Assembly: GCA_030278955.1 (NCBI GenBank) | Contig: JAOANR010000002.1 | Span: 4,639,982-4,703,981 of the forward strand | Length of the DNA: 64,000 nt | Direction of reading: 5' to 3' | Source: Hygrophila difformis | Taxonomy: Eukaryota; Streptophyta; Magnoliopsida; Lamiales; Acanthaceae | In this document: one piece after another, positions 1 through 11,069 of the stretch | Position numbering within the stretch: position 1 is the stretch's first letter | Layout of the letters: the number at the start of each line of letters is the position of its first letter | Notes under the pieces: generated by a model | Database searches by the model: none | What the model was told of the DNA's origin: nothing | Seen by the model: the letters and a program-made list of their open reading frames with translations, nothing else | Translations under genes and position numbers: made by a program

Positions 1-626
1 CCTAGGCGCCATTTTCTGTTATAACGTGTATAAATTAGCTTGTCTTGGTTTAGATAGATCTTCGAACAAGACGTTTCGCAAATTTCTAATTTCAAATTTT
101 CGGGTTTGTGTTTGGAAATCCAAACAAGATTCTAGGAATAAAGAGTGTTTTAATAAAACTTGATTTTTCTCATTGTTCCACATGAGGAAGTTTTCTAATT
201 TGTACAAGGGTAGGAATGGCTAAGGTCGAGGATTGTTATGATTAGGCGAACGCATAGATGAACGCGATCTAGAACTAAGGCAAGATCAGTCTCTAGTTAG
301 CTTCCTCAATTTGATGTCAAGCGTCTAAGTTATCTAGTGCAAGCAAAAGATCTAAGTTAATATTCGCCAAGATTCTATGTTGAAATTCGCCAAGATTCTA
401 AGTTCTCTACATAAAAGAGATGCAATATGCAAATGCATATGATGGTTCCCCCCTAAAGTAATTTATGCACTATAGATATATATAATTTTTTTTTTCAAGT
501 TTCCATGGGTTTTAAAATAAAAATTTTGTCCATGGAAATAATACTTTAAAATTTAAAATAATAGTCAAAATATTAATAATAGTTTAAAAATAATAATGGT
601 TTAAAAATAATAGTTTAAAAATATCC
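1..626 (-). other. Leader and gag start of the left TR-GAG element (partial)
   Basis: This is equivalent to 4696-5321. Bases 12-10 are the gag start codon on the minus strand, and only four gag codons lie in the window. The leader carries two copies of an ATTCGCCAAGATTCTA word (about 361-404). No other coding sequence is supported. Confidence 0.8.
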
Positions 627-640
627 GGGCTCTGATACCA
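627..640 (-). other. Primer binding site, initiator Met tRNA type (left copy)
   Basis: On the minus strand TGGTATCAGAGCCC lies three bases (AAG) inside the LTR. This matches the 3' end of plant initiator Met tRNA, the usual primer of Tekay-like elements. Confidence 0.9.
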
Positions 641-643
641 CTT

Positions 644-3303
644 TGTAACACCCCGGTTTTTGGTCACCCAGGTCGGGGTGTCACCGCCACACCTCCCTAG
701 CAAGACACGGTTTCTCCGAGCTTGCTAAAGAGATGCAAGGCTATGGTTTTTCAGAATTTAAATCATTCAAACAGCCCATTCATATATAATTTAAAAATAG
801 TACATCAAAGTTGCAGCGGAAAATAATATTTACATATGTATAATGCAGCGGAAATTAATAATAGGGCCAACATGGCCAAGACACGGGTTAAACAGGCCCG
901 TTCATGCAAGATCTAGTCGAATACAGTAATTCAAAATAATATATCTTCCCAAATTTCCCATGTTTGCATATGACGATGCATAATTCTCAACTCTGAAAGA
1001 AAAATGAAAAATATGGTTTGATCAGCAAAAGCTTGCTGAGTAAGTTAACACGTACAAGATTATGAGGTTTCAAAGCCTTTAATTAAATTTAATGAAAACA
1101 TGTGCATAATTTAAACAATTCATGTAATCGCATAATTTAGAAGACATGGTTTCATAAGATCATCAATATAGCTTGCAACGTAATTAAATAAGTTGCCATA
1201 AATTTAAAAACATAAATTATCAAGGACTTAGTTGGATTCCCTTATCGATGTCTCGTTTCGATTCTTTTACAGATCACCACCGCTAGGGCTCTTATGTCTG
1301 CCAGCCTTACGCCTGGGCTCTTATGTCCACAGGTATCATGGTCAATACAGATCTTTTAATTAGAGTTAATCCGTCCGCTAGCCACACGATCAGTGTTTCG
1401 CTAGGGCTCTTACGTCAACCTAGACATACACTTGGGCTCTTATGTCCCAAGCCGCAGAGAACATTGACAGTATCTAGCTTAGTCATAACCCGCAATATTT
1501 TAATCTTTCTCGTTTCGTGTATCGTATTTCAAAGTATTTCTATCCGTTTCAACCTCAAAGGCTAATTTCACCGTTTCAACAAGATTTCAAGTTTTGACTC
1601 GGTCAACCACAGTTTACTCTAAAAATTGTCTAAAATCAGATTTAATTCCAAAAATTCCTAAATTTCACGACTGATTCCAAAACGTCGAGATCTACAACTT
1701 TCGTGTTTTAACGTTTTCGATCCGAGATACCGAAATAGGTCAAAACACTAATTTTCACAGAAGTACTGTTCTGTCCGAATTTCATATAACTCAGTTTATA
1801 GATTTCGAATTCTACCATAGCAATTCAACTCCAAATTTGATGAAATTTTGCAGAGATCTTCTTAAGAAAATTATCTACAACTTTCATGTTCGGCTAAAGA
1901 TCTAATTCGGCCTAGAACCCTAGTCAAAAACGTCAACAAGTTCGAATCTATGTTCTGTCAAGAATTTCAAGATCTAAGTTTCAGCAGTTCGGTTTGGGGT
2001 GGATTTCTTATACCAAGTCATCACGAAAATTTCTGAAATTTTACGGAGGTATTTATAACGTATAGATCTACAACTCTTATGTTAAACGCCAAGCCCAGAT
2101 CGGTCTAGATCTAAGGTAGAAATCACCAACAAGTTCGAATAAAGAATCTATCATCGTTTCAAGATCTAAATCTAAAGCAGGTCTGTTCGTGGTCGTTTTC
2201 GGATATCAAAACACGATGAAAAATTATGAAAATTTTACAGTAGATAGATCTAAGCCTTAGGAATGTTTTTCGTGTTTTAAGTTTTCCCGTTTGAGGTCGT
2301 TTAAAGGTTCGGAAAAATTAGACAAAACTGTTGCGCCGTTAGAAATCACATGTGGACAGATTTACGAAAGATTTGATTAAGTTTCTAGATTTAAATATTT
2401 TAACTACTCCCAAAACCGTGTAAGCGTTAACTTATAGATTGTTGAGCATCCGGGATCGTCGATTCGGAGGCGTGGCTTCCCGTCCTCCGTTTATCCTCTC
2501 CGTTTGTCTGGTTCTTCGCTCTCGATTCGGATCGGGGGTTTGGAATAGATAAAGATCGAATTTAGAATTCGTTTTCGAATCACATATGGAAAAGAATGGA
2601 TCAAGGCTTACCACAGCGACGGGGGTCTTCGAATTTCGTCCAAGTCAGTTCCTCCTCTCGGTGTTGTGCCTCCGACGACTCCGGGATTAGGGTTTCGACG
2701 TATAGAAGGATTTCGTAGGGTTTCAAATGTATTCGGAGCTCTTAGGAGGTCTTATTTATAGATATCTAAGACCTAGGGTGTCCAAGATCTGACCCTAAGA
2801 GTCTAGAGTCGAAGATGTTCAACCGAAAGTCGAAAAATCCGGAATCGGGCGAGAAAATCGCGGAACGGCCGATTCTGCCAAGTGGCGCGCCCTTGGCGCG
2901 GTAAACCCCTAAAAACCGCGCGGACACTGCGCCATCCTGGCCTGGGCTTCGGTCTGGGCCGGGTCGTGCGATCCGTCGGGCGTTTCCTCCTCTCTTTCGG
3001 ACTTCTATCCCTCTATGTTCCCGGATTCGGATTTCCGGGGTATCTTCGGCCTCCGATTTCCTATCTTAATTTTATTCGGATCTAAATTTATATTTGGACT
3101 CGAGTTATTGAGTCTATCGGTGTCAGGTCCCGGTGTAACCATTTATTCGATTAAATTGTCTTTGGCTTCCCGGTTTCTCGGAATTTTGTTTCCTTTTTAA
3201 TTTAAATTCCATTTCTCATCTTTTATGCTTCCTTATCCATCTATCATGTTTATTATATTTATTTATTTATTTATTTTATGTTGCAAATTTCTCGGGTATT
3301 ACA
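644..3303 (-). repeat. LTR of TR-GAG array, left copy (2660 bp)
   Basis: It begins TGTAACACCCCGG and ends GGGTATTACA on the plus strand, so on the coding (minus) strand it starts TGTAATACCC and ends GGGTGTTACA. A PBS lies directly left of it and a PPT directly right. It serves as 3' LTR for the gag at 3589-4707 and as 5' LTR for the element that runs off the left edge. Near its outer end is a (TTTA)n run, and at 1278-1450 there are four spaced copies of a GGGCTCTTAYGTC word. Reading frames inside it are short and not conserved. Confidence 0.9.
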
Positions 3304-3319
3304 GTCTACCCTCCTTAAG
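3304..3319 (-). promoter_or_regulatory. Polypurine tract of TR-GAG element
   Basis: On the minus strand CTTAAGGAGGGTAGAC directly precedes the LTR. The same word precedes the 3' LTR of the plus-strand Tekay-type element (56163-56178). Confidence 0.75.
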
Positions 3320-3588
3320 AATCAACTTCGTCCTCGAAGTTGTGTTTCGGCTTTTCTCGTGCTAAAGTCTTTTGTTTGTTTTATTATTTTGTGACTGAAC
3401 TTAGAATTAAAACTTCTAAGCTGCCTACGTACCCGGTGAAGGGATCAAGCCATAACGTAGTTCAAAACAATTTGAATTTGTTTATTTATGATCTAGGATA
3501 CATGATATCGAGTCGAACTCCAAAATAAATTATTACGGGGTATCACATCCTCTCCCCCTTAGGACTTCAGTTATGTCCCCATAACTGC
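3320..3588 (-). other. 3' untranslated interior of TR-GAG element
   Basis: It contains the end of a Tekay-type interior. The minus strand has the same TTATGGGGACATAACTG found at the pol stop of the plus-strand Tekay element. A second PPT-like run (AAGGGGGAGAGGATG, around 3545-3561) is followed by an LTR-start-like TGATACCCCG. No gene seen. Confidence 0.65.
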
Positions 3589-4707
3589 CTATTCATTATT
3601 CTCTAGAGGATTCGGGTTTTGGTCTTGTTCCTCGTCACTCTCTCCTTGCTGAAGGTTCACCAAATCTACTCTCTTTTCGATCACCTCCTCTGGCGTTCGA
3701 CATCCACTAGCCTTGTGACCAAGCTTGCCGCACCTACGGCAGGTTCCAGGCTTCGGGCATTGGCGCACCAGATGTGCATGGTTGCATCGTGGACAACGTG
3801 GTATAAACGCACCACGGTTGTCGTCTCCCCCATTGTTGAGACCTTTATTTCCTTTCCTTCGGGATCCATTGTCTTTCCTAGAGTTGTTATTGTTGTCTTT
3901 CCGATCTTTCTTCTCAAGTCCTTGCGAGTCCTTGCTCGACTCACCATGTTCCTTACGCTTCAATTGCCGGATTCGAGCAATTGATACGGCGCGATCATAT
4001 ATCGTCTGTAGGTTCGGGAATTGTCCTACTGCAAGTATCTCCCGGATACTAAGGTTCAAACCCATCTCGAATTTCTGAGCCTTGTCAGAGTCGGTTGGTA
4101 CTATCCTCGCAGCGAATCGTACTAGCTCCTTGAATTTGCTGTAGTACTCTTGCACTGTTTGCGCACCTTGCTTTAGGTTGATGAATTCCTCGTACTTCGC
4201 AGTCTTGGTGCTCAGTGGGTAGAATCTTTCCCTCAAAGCCTCCTTAAGTTCTTCCCAGCTGTAGGCTTCTTCGTCTTCCACTGAATTCGCTTGGAGATTC
4301 TGCCACCACTCATCGGCTTCGCCTCCTAGGTAGTAGGTCACTACGTGTATCTTCTCCTCATCAGGGCACTTGATAGCGTTCAAGAGCTTGTCAAAGGTAC
4401 GGATCCATCCTTCCAACTTGGCTGGATCCTCTTGGCCGTCATAATGGGGTGGGTGATAAGGGTTCACTAATGCCAAGTAGTTGACTCGGGCTACTGGCGG
4501 AGGTACTGTTTGTGTCCTATGCACCTCGGCATTTCCCAAGGCTACAAGGAGTTCCTCTACAATTTTTAAACGCGCTTCCATATTATTGGGCGCTTGAGGC
4601 ACTTGCTCCCCTAGGTTCTGAGGACTTCCACTGTTGTTGGGCATGTTGGAAAGGTTAGCGTCAATGCCGTTTGGACTTACCTTCCTTGGTTTCCTCCTAG
4701 GCGCCAT
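3589..4707 (-). CDS. Gag polyprotein of TR-GAG element (372 aa, intact)
   Basis: This is a capsid/nucleocapsid protein that would assemble virus-like particles. The retrotransposon gag domain spans about residues 75-245 (landmarks [36 protein letters not shown]). A basic, Asn-rich stretch follows, then two zinc knuckles: CPRCNHAHLVRQC at 305-317 and CRRCGKLGHKASGC at 323-336. The C-terminus is acidic (ESDEEQDQNP). The start is the ATG in a TAACAG-aaa-ATGGCGCC context, close to the gag starts of the two other Tekay-type elements here. No pol follows in any frame; the stop is at 3589-3591. The frame has no stops or frameshifts while the rest of the coding region is gone, which is the hallmark of TR-GAG elements. 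It would act in trans with a Tekay-type pol. Confidence 0.9.
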   Translation of the reverse strand: MAPRRKPRKVSPNGIDANLSNMPNNSGSPQNLGEQVPQAPNNMEARLKIVEELLVALGNAEVHRTQTVPPPVARVNYLALVNPYHPPHYDGQEDPAKLEGWIRTFDKLLNAIKCPDEEKIHVVTYYLGGEADEWWQNLQANSVEDEEAYSWEELKEALRERFYPLSTKTAKYEEFINLKQGAQTVQEYYSKFKELVRFAARIVPTDSDKAQKFEMGLNLSIREILAVGQFPNLQTIYDRAVSIARIRQLKRKEHGESSKDSQGLEKKDRKDNNNNSRKDNGSRRKGNKGLNNGGDDNRGAFIPRCPRCNHAHLVRQCPKPGTCRRCGKLGHKASGCRTPEEVIEKRVDLVNLQQGESDEEQDQNPNPLENNE

Positions 4708-5321
4708 TTTCTGTTATAACGTGTATAAATTAGCTTGTCTTGGTTTAGATAGATCTTCGAACAAGACGTTTCGCAAATTTCTAATTTCAAATTTTCGGGT
4801 TTGTGTTTGGAAATCCAAACAAGATTCTAGGAATAAAGAGTGTTTTAATAAAACTTGATTTTTCTCATTGTTCCACATGAGGAAGTTTTCTAATTTGTAC
4901 AAGGGTAGGAATGGCTAAGGTCGAGGATTGTTATGATTAGGCGAACGCATAGATGAACGCGATCTAGAACTAAGGCAAGATCAGTCTCTAGTTAGCTTCC
5001 TCAATTTGATGTCAAGCGTCTAAGTTATCTAGTGCAAGCAAAAGATCTAAGTTAATATTCGCCAAGATTCTATGTTGAAATTCGCCAAGATTCTAAGTTC
5101 TCTACATAAAAGAGATGCAATATGCAAATGCATATGATGGTTCCCCCCCAAAGTAATTTATGCACTATAGATATATATAATTTTTTTTTTCAAGTTTCCA
5201 TGGGTTTTAAAATAAAAATTTTCTCCATGGAAATAATACTTTAAAATTTAAAATAATAGTCAAAATATTAATAATAGTTTAAAAATAATAATGGTTTAAA
5301 AATAATAGTTTAAAAATATCC
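4708..5321 (-). other. TR-GAG 5' leader
   Basis: This lies between PBS and gag. It aligns by eye with the leader of the minus-strand Tekay element around 15850-16020 (shared 'reverse of CTAGTGCAAGCAAAAGATCT' and the repeated CGCCAAGATTCTA words) but lacks that element's coiled-coil ORF. A 62-codon frame (4902-4714) ends six bases before the gag ATG and is identical in the left copy. It has no recognisable domain and I do not call it a gene. Confidence 0.65.
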
Positions 5322-5335
5322 GGGCTCTGATACCA
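5322..5335 (-). other. Primer binding site, initiator Met tRNA type (right copy)
   Basis: The same TGGTATCAGAGCCC word as the left copy, three bases inside the LTR at 5339. Confidence 0.9.
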
Positions 5336-5338
5336 CTT

Positions 5339-8011
5339 TGTAACACCCCGGTTTTTGGTCACCCAGGTCGGGGTGTCACCGCCACACCTCCCTAGCAAGA
5401 CACGGTTTCTCCGAGCTTGCTAAAGAGATGCAAGGCTATGGTTTTTCAGAATTTAAATCATTCAAACAGCCCATTCATATATAATTTAAAAATAATACAT
5501 CAAAGTTGCAGCGGAAAATAATATTTACATATGTATAATGCAGCGGAAATTAATAATAGGGCCAACATGGCCAAGACACGGGTTAAACAGGCCCGTTCAT
5601 GCAAGATCTAGTCTAATACAGTAATTCAAAATAATATATCTTCCCAAATTTCCCATGTATGCATATGACGATGCATAATTCTCAACTCTGAAAGAAAAAG
5701 GAAAAATATGGTTTGATCAGCAAAAGCTTGCTGAGTAAGTTAACACGTACAAGATTATGAGGTTTCAAAGCCTTTAATTAAATTTAATGAAAACATGTGC
5801 ATAATTTAAACAATTCATGTAATCGCATAATTTAGAAGACATGGTTTCATAAGATCATCAATATAGCTTGCAACGTAATTAAATAAGTTGCCATAAATTT
5901 AAAAACACAAATTATCAAGGACTTAGTTGGATTCCCTTATCGATGTCTCGTTTCGATTCTTTTACAGATCACCACCGCTAGGGCTCTTATGTCCGCCAGC
6001 CTTACGCCTGGGCTCTTATGTCCACAGATATCATGGTCAATACAGATCTTTTAATTAGAGTTAATCCGTCCGCTAGCCATACGATCAGTGTTTCGCTAGG
6101 GCTCTTACGTCAACCTAGACATACACTTGGGCTCTTATGTCCGAAGCCGCAGAGAACATTGACAGTATCTAGCTTAGTCATAACCCGCAATATTTTAATC
6201 TTTCTCGTTTCGTGTATCGTATTTCAAAGTATTTCTATCCGTTTCAACCTCAAAGGCTAATTTCACCGTTTCAACAAGATTTCAAGTTTTGACTCGGTCA
6301 ACCACAGTTTACTCTAAAAATTGTCTAAAATCAGATTTAATTCCAAAAATTCCTAAATTTCACAACTGACTCCAAAACGTCGAGATCTACAACTTTCGTG
6401 TTTTAATGTTTTCGATCCGAGATACCGAAATAGGTCAAAAACACTAATTTTCACAGAAGTACTGTTCTGTCGGAATTTCATATAACTCAGTTTAAAGATT
6501 TCGAATTCTACCATAGCAATTCAACTCCAAATTTGATGAAATTTTGCAGAGATCTTCTTAATACAATTATCTACAACTTTCATGTTCGGCTAAAGATCTA
6601 ATTCGGCCTAGAACCCTAGTCAAAAACGTCAACAAGTTCGAATCTATGTTCTGTCAAGAATTTCAAGATCTAAGTTTCAGCAGTTCGGTTTGGGGTGGAT
6701 TTCTTATATCAAGTCAGCACGAACATTTCTGAAATTTTACGGAGGTATTTATAACGTATAGATCTACAACTCTTATGTTCAACGCCAAGCCTAGATCGGT
6801 CTAGATCTAAGGTAGAAATCACCAACAAGTTCGAATAAAGAATCTATCATCGTTCCAAGATCTAAATCTGAAGCAGGTCTGTTCGTGGTCGTTTTCGGAT
6901 ATCAAAACACGATGAAAAATTATGAAAATTTTGCAGTAGATAGATCTAAGCCTTAGGAATGTTTTTCGTGTTTTACGTTTTCCCGTTTGAGGTCGTTTAA
7001 AGGTCCGGAAAAATTAGACAAAACTGTTGCACCGTTAGAAATCACATGTGGACAGATTTACGAAAGATTTGATTAAGTTTCTAGATTGAAATATTTTAAC
7101 TACTCCCAAAACCGTGTAAGCGTTAACTTACAGATTGTTGAGCGTCCGGGATCGTCGATTCGGAGGCGTGGCTTCCCATCTTCCGTTTATCCTCTCCGTT
7201 TGTCGGGTTCTTCGCTCTCGATTCGGATCGGGGGTTTGGAATAGAAAAAGATCGAATTTAGGATTCGTTTTTGAATCACATATGGAAAAGAATGGATCAA
7301 GGCTTACCACAGCGACGGGGGTCTCCGAATTTCGTCCAAGTCAGTTCCTCCTCTCGGTGTTGTGCCTCCGACGACTCCGGGATTAGGGTTTCGACGTACA
7401 GAAGGATTTCGTAGGGTTTCAAATGTATTCGGAGCTCTTAGGAGGTCTTATTTATAGATATCTAAGACCTAGGGTGTCCAAGATCTGACCCTAAGAGTCT
7501 AGAGTCGAAGATGTTCAACCGAAAGTCGAAAAATCCGGAATCGGGCGAGAAAATCGCGGAACGGCCGATTCTGCCAAGTGGCGCGCCCTTGGCGCGGTAA
7601 ACCCCTAAAAACCGCGCGGACACTGCGCCATCCTGGCCTGGGCTTCGGTCTGGGCCGGGTCGTGCGATTCGTCGGGCGTTTCCTCCTCTCTTTCGGACTT
7701 CTATCCCTCTATGTTCCCGGATTCGGATTTCCGGGGTATCTTCGGCCTCCGATTTCCTATCTTAATTTTATTCGGATCTAAATTTATATTTGGACTCGAG
7801 TTATTGAGTCTATCGGTGTCAAGTCCCCGTGTAACCATTTGTTCGATTAAATTGTCTTTCGCTTCCCGGTTTCTCGGAATTTTGTTTCCTTTTTAATTTA
7901 AATTCAATTTCTCATCTTTTATGCTTCCTTATCCATTTATCATGTTTATTATATTTATTTATTTATTTATTTATTTATTTATTTTATGTTGCAAATTTCT
8001 CGGGTATTACA
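5339..8011 (-). repeat. LTR of TR-GAG array, right copy (2673 bp; 5' LTR)
   Basis: It is nearly identical to 644-3303, with the same TG/CA ends. The length difference is mainly extra TTTA units near 7955-7985 plus small indels. In minus-strand orientation it is the 5' LTR and would drive the gag at 4707-3589. It abuts AATTCGAATT-family LTR sequence at 8012. Confidence 0.9.
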
Positions 8012-8945
8012 ACTATACTTCTTGCAAGGAAAATAAACTAAACTACACTAAACTACCTACCTAACCCTTAAGGGGTGTGGAACCTCCTGCTGTTCTTTTG
8101 TCCCAGCTGCTTTTTGGTTAAATTCTTCTCTCCTTGTTCTGTTGTGGAAGGTCTGCTTTTATAGACAAATTTCGGAACCCTAGGCCCACCAATGTTGTGC
8201 TCATGCTCCACAGCTTCAATGAGTGAAGTTCGAATTATCTCAATCAATTCGAATTAATTCGAATTGTGAGATCTCTTCCTTGAGCTGGAAATGTGGCCTT
8301 CAGTTATCAATTCGAATTGTTGTGAAGAATTCGAATTGGTCTTTTCTCGAATTGGATGAGGGTTTCTGCTTGGCTTCCTTGCATTTGTTGGCAATTCGAA
8401 TTGTTTGTGCCAATTCGAATTAATTCAAATTGGACAATTCGAATTGCATCTTCTTCTTGCCTTTGGGTTTCTTCTCTCTTCATTCCCTAATTCGAATTAT
8501 TAAAGCCAATTCGAATTGGCCATAGTAATTCGACTTAGCTCTTCTGCATCCCTTCCCAACACTTAACCACTTCTTGTTCTATTCAGTAATTCGAATTGCG
8601 TAATTCGAATTGGGCTTCAACACTTAGCCAAAATTCAGTTGTGGGATTTTCAATCTTTTTCCCATCTTTTTGGATTTTTGTGGGCTATATTATTCTTTTA
8701 CCCATCTTTTCATTCTTTTTTCTTTTCTTTTTCCTTTTTTCATGTTTTTGGATTTTTCTAACACAAATACAATTTAAAATTGCATATATTGTGTCTTTTT
8801 ATTACCGGCTCGATATTTTTACAAACTAGCATTAATCTGTTAAATTCAACTGCTTTCTTATTACAATAAGATGGAAACACGATCAAAATGTCCGTCTCAG
8901 ACACGGAAATGGATTGAAAATAATGGACAATTTTGGCCATTATCA
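8012..8945 (-). repeat. Partial LTR of the AATTCGAATT family (Athila-type)
   Basis: The minus strand starts at 8945 with TGATAATGGCCAAAATTG and matches bases 1 to about 934 of the complete solo LTR at 56181-60752. That includes the ACATGAAAAAAGG-rich stretch, the palindromic word cluster (8228-8610) and the purine-rich end. It stops where the TR-GAG array inserted; the rest should lie left of the window. Confidence 0.85.
8228..8610. repeat. Cluster of AATTCGAATT palindromes
   Basis: The 10-bp perfect palindrome AATTCGAATT recurs irregularly every 15-60 bp, sometimes as two copies sharing an AATT, with degenerate versions such as AATTCGACTT. It corresponds to the first cluster of the complete LTR (56513-56902). 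Confidence 0.9.
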
Positions 8946-11069
8946 GTAGTGGGGAAGGTTATAGGGGCTGTGTTGGCCGCCCCTCCCCTTAGTTTTCAGT
9001 TTCTCAAAACCCTAGACACTCCCAACTCCCTCTCCAAGCCAAAACTCATCCGACGACAACTTCCGGCGAACATTCCGGCGACGGCGAGGCAAACGGGACG
9101 AAGGCACTGCCCCTTAGAATCTTGGTAAGCCATAGTTTAATGTTTTAGTTCGTCCATAACACTTAGAAACTCAAAATCTAACCCGTTTCCTTTACTATGA
9201 TTTCACGCCGGAAAACGAACGAAAAGCGATCGGAAGGATTGGCCGTTTGTCGCGACCCTAGAACGTCGGGATACCCATCCCAGTAATCCTAATCTTCAAA
9301 TTTGTAAGTTAAAACCTTACTCACAAATTTTCGTGGTTATTGGTTGTTTAAAACTCGAGATATAGGCTTGTAACAAAAATCGGTTTTCAAAAACCCTATT
9401 TTCGTCTAATTTCAAAGACTCGCCTAGAACTCGACCTTCGGGAATTCAAACCGAAAACTTTTCAACATAAAAGTTGTTTCTAACGCCTTTATCTATCTTG
9501 TGTCCAAATTTCAGTCGTTGACATTAAGATTTGCTATCCCAAATCAAGCCATAAACTTTCTGTGACAACCCGAACATTTCAAACTGTGACAGTTTCTCTT
9601 ACTCGACTTGATGCATGTTTTTCACCCATTTTTAGAATGATTCAACTTTGCATTCCTAAACAAAAGTTGTAGATAATTGTGTCTAGATTGGGCATATAAA
9701 ATTTCACGAATTTTGGTGTTCATTTGATATGCCCAACGGTCGAATTTCAGAACTGCTTTAAATCCTTTTCGGAGCCCGCGAGTATACAGTCGGTTGTGGT
9801 CGATTTTTGAGTATCAAGACTTCATTATTTCCAAATTCTTAAAACATGAAAGTTGTTCCTTAACGTGTTTTGTAATTACTGTAAAAATTTTGCATCAATT
9901 GGTTTTGAAATGAATTTTTAATCGGCGTTGCACTAACCTGTGACGAAACCAGTTTTTGAGACAGAAATTATCTTTGCAAAGAACTCGAAATTCGATTCAC
10001 TTCGGAACCTTATTTCGAAAAACTTAAAGCATGAAAGTTGTTCGTGTGGGTATTTTCGAACTACTGTAAAAATTTAAGAATTTTTGGTGTAAAGACGAAT
10101 TTTTAATTAAGAAAGGCGTAAACTGCCTCGAATAGGATTTTTCGAACTTGAGAAAACTCGAACCATGAAAACGCGATATCGATCATTTGATAACATTGAA
10201 ATACGAACTTTCGAAAAATCCCGTTCACTAGGCCGAGCCGATCTTCATGCTATCATTATCTTTGAGACTGCCTCGTTAGTGGTCTCCTTACTATCTGAGA
10301 TTGCCTCGTTAGTGATCTCGCGCGCTGTATTTTTGGATCGCCTCATTAGTGGTCCTACTATCGTTTTGAGACTGCCTCGTTAGTGGTCCTATATTGAGAT
10401 TGCCTCGTTAGTGATCTCCCGGTATGGTGTCCTCTTCTTAGTCGACAGGATAAAATGTAAAAGACTTGTGTGAGTGTTCCATTATGCTTAAATCGTATTT
10501 ATCATGTTTTTAAATTATGCATCTTAAATTATGCTTTAAATTACGCTTTTAAAATTATGTCCTTTAATCATGTTTTCCGCTGCAAATAAATTATGTATTT
10601 TAAATTTATCTATGGAAAGTGAGATCTTTAGTTTAAACACATGTAACCCCTTTTATTTGTTAGTTAGGGATTAACTTACTCAGTATATCTTTATACTGAC
10701 AACCGTTGTCGTTTTTTTTCTTTTACAGAGTATGTCGAGTGACGCATGCACACGCATTTGGGGGGATATATTTGTGAACGTTTTTAATTACTGCATCATA
10801 CTACTGTTTTACCGGGTCTGTTAAACCCGAGGTTTTGGTCGTGTTGGCCGTGAGTACTTTTCCGCTGCACTTACCTTATCCATGCATGATGATTTTTACT
10901 ACCGTACTATGATTGAAGTATTAATAAATTCCGGATTCATTGTTGAATGTTTTAGAACTTTGCATACCCATAAGCCTTGCACTTCCTTAGCGAGCTCGGG
11001 AAGCCGTGTCTTGCTAGGGAGATGCGGCGGTGACACCTCGGCCTGGGTTACCAAATCCGGGGTGTTACA
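8946..11069 (+). repeat. LTR fragment of a Tekay-type element, plus orientation
   Basis: It ends GGATTTGGGG-type then GGTGTTACA at 11069. It contains the family landmarks in reverse order to the other LTRs: 'TTAACTTACTCAG' near 10672, 'TTTCCGCTGCA' near 10575 and 10858, and the CCTAGCAAGACACGG reverse complement near 11000. Its start is missing because the Athila-type LTR lies at 8945. No PBS follows at 11070. It is a solo LTR or a broken element. The 85-aa and 72-aa frames inside it are not coding. Confidence 0.7.
10257..10428 (+). repeat. Imperfect repeats of TGCCTCGTTAGTGRTC in LTR
   Basis: Five copies of a GAGAYTGCCTCGTTAGTGRTCTC-like unit (about 20-23 bases) are spaced irregularly. One copy is degenerate (ATCGCCTCATTAGTGGTC). 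The array lies at the LTR position where related LTRs carry other short repeats. Confidence 0.85.

Larger units (their letters stand above)
1..8011 (-). mobile_element. Tandem gag-only LTR retrotransposon array (TR-GAG type)
   Basis: The sequence from base 1 repeats from base 4696 with a 4695-bp period and very few differences. Read on the minus strand the order is LTR (8011-5339), PBS, leader, gag (4707-3589), PPT, LTR (3303-644), PBS, leader, and the first four codons of a second gag (12-1). One LTR is thus shared by two internal regions. There is no protease, RT, RNase H or integrase: the gag stop is followed almost at once by sequence matching what lies just after the pol stop of the Tekay-type element at 55990-56050. 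This is a pol-deletion derivative that would need a partner's enzymes. The left part of the array is outside the window. The right edge abuts ACTAT (8012-8016), a candidate target duplication that cannot be checked. Confidence 0.85.

Noticed and set aside
4714..4902. 62-aa frame just before TR-GAG gag (also at 19-207)
   Set aside because: Identical in both copies only because the copies are near-identical; no domain, no counterpart in the related Tekay leader.
8228..8610. AATTCGAATT cluster as a CRISPR array
   Set aside because: Plant LTR context, irregular spacing, 10-bp word with no fixed spacer length and no cas genes.
8946..11069. LTR fragment as the 3' LTR of the minus-strand Tekay element
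   Set aside because: It is in the opposite orientation (ends GGTGTTACA on the plus strand) and differs strongly from that element's 5' LTR.
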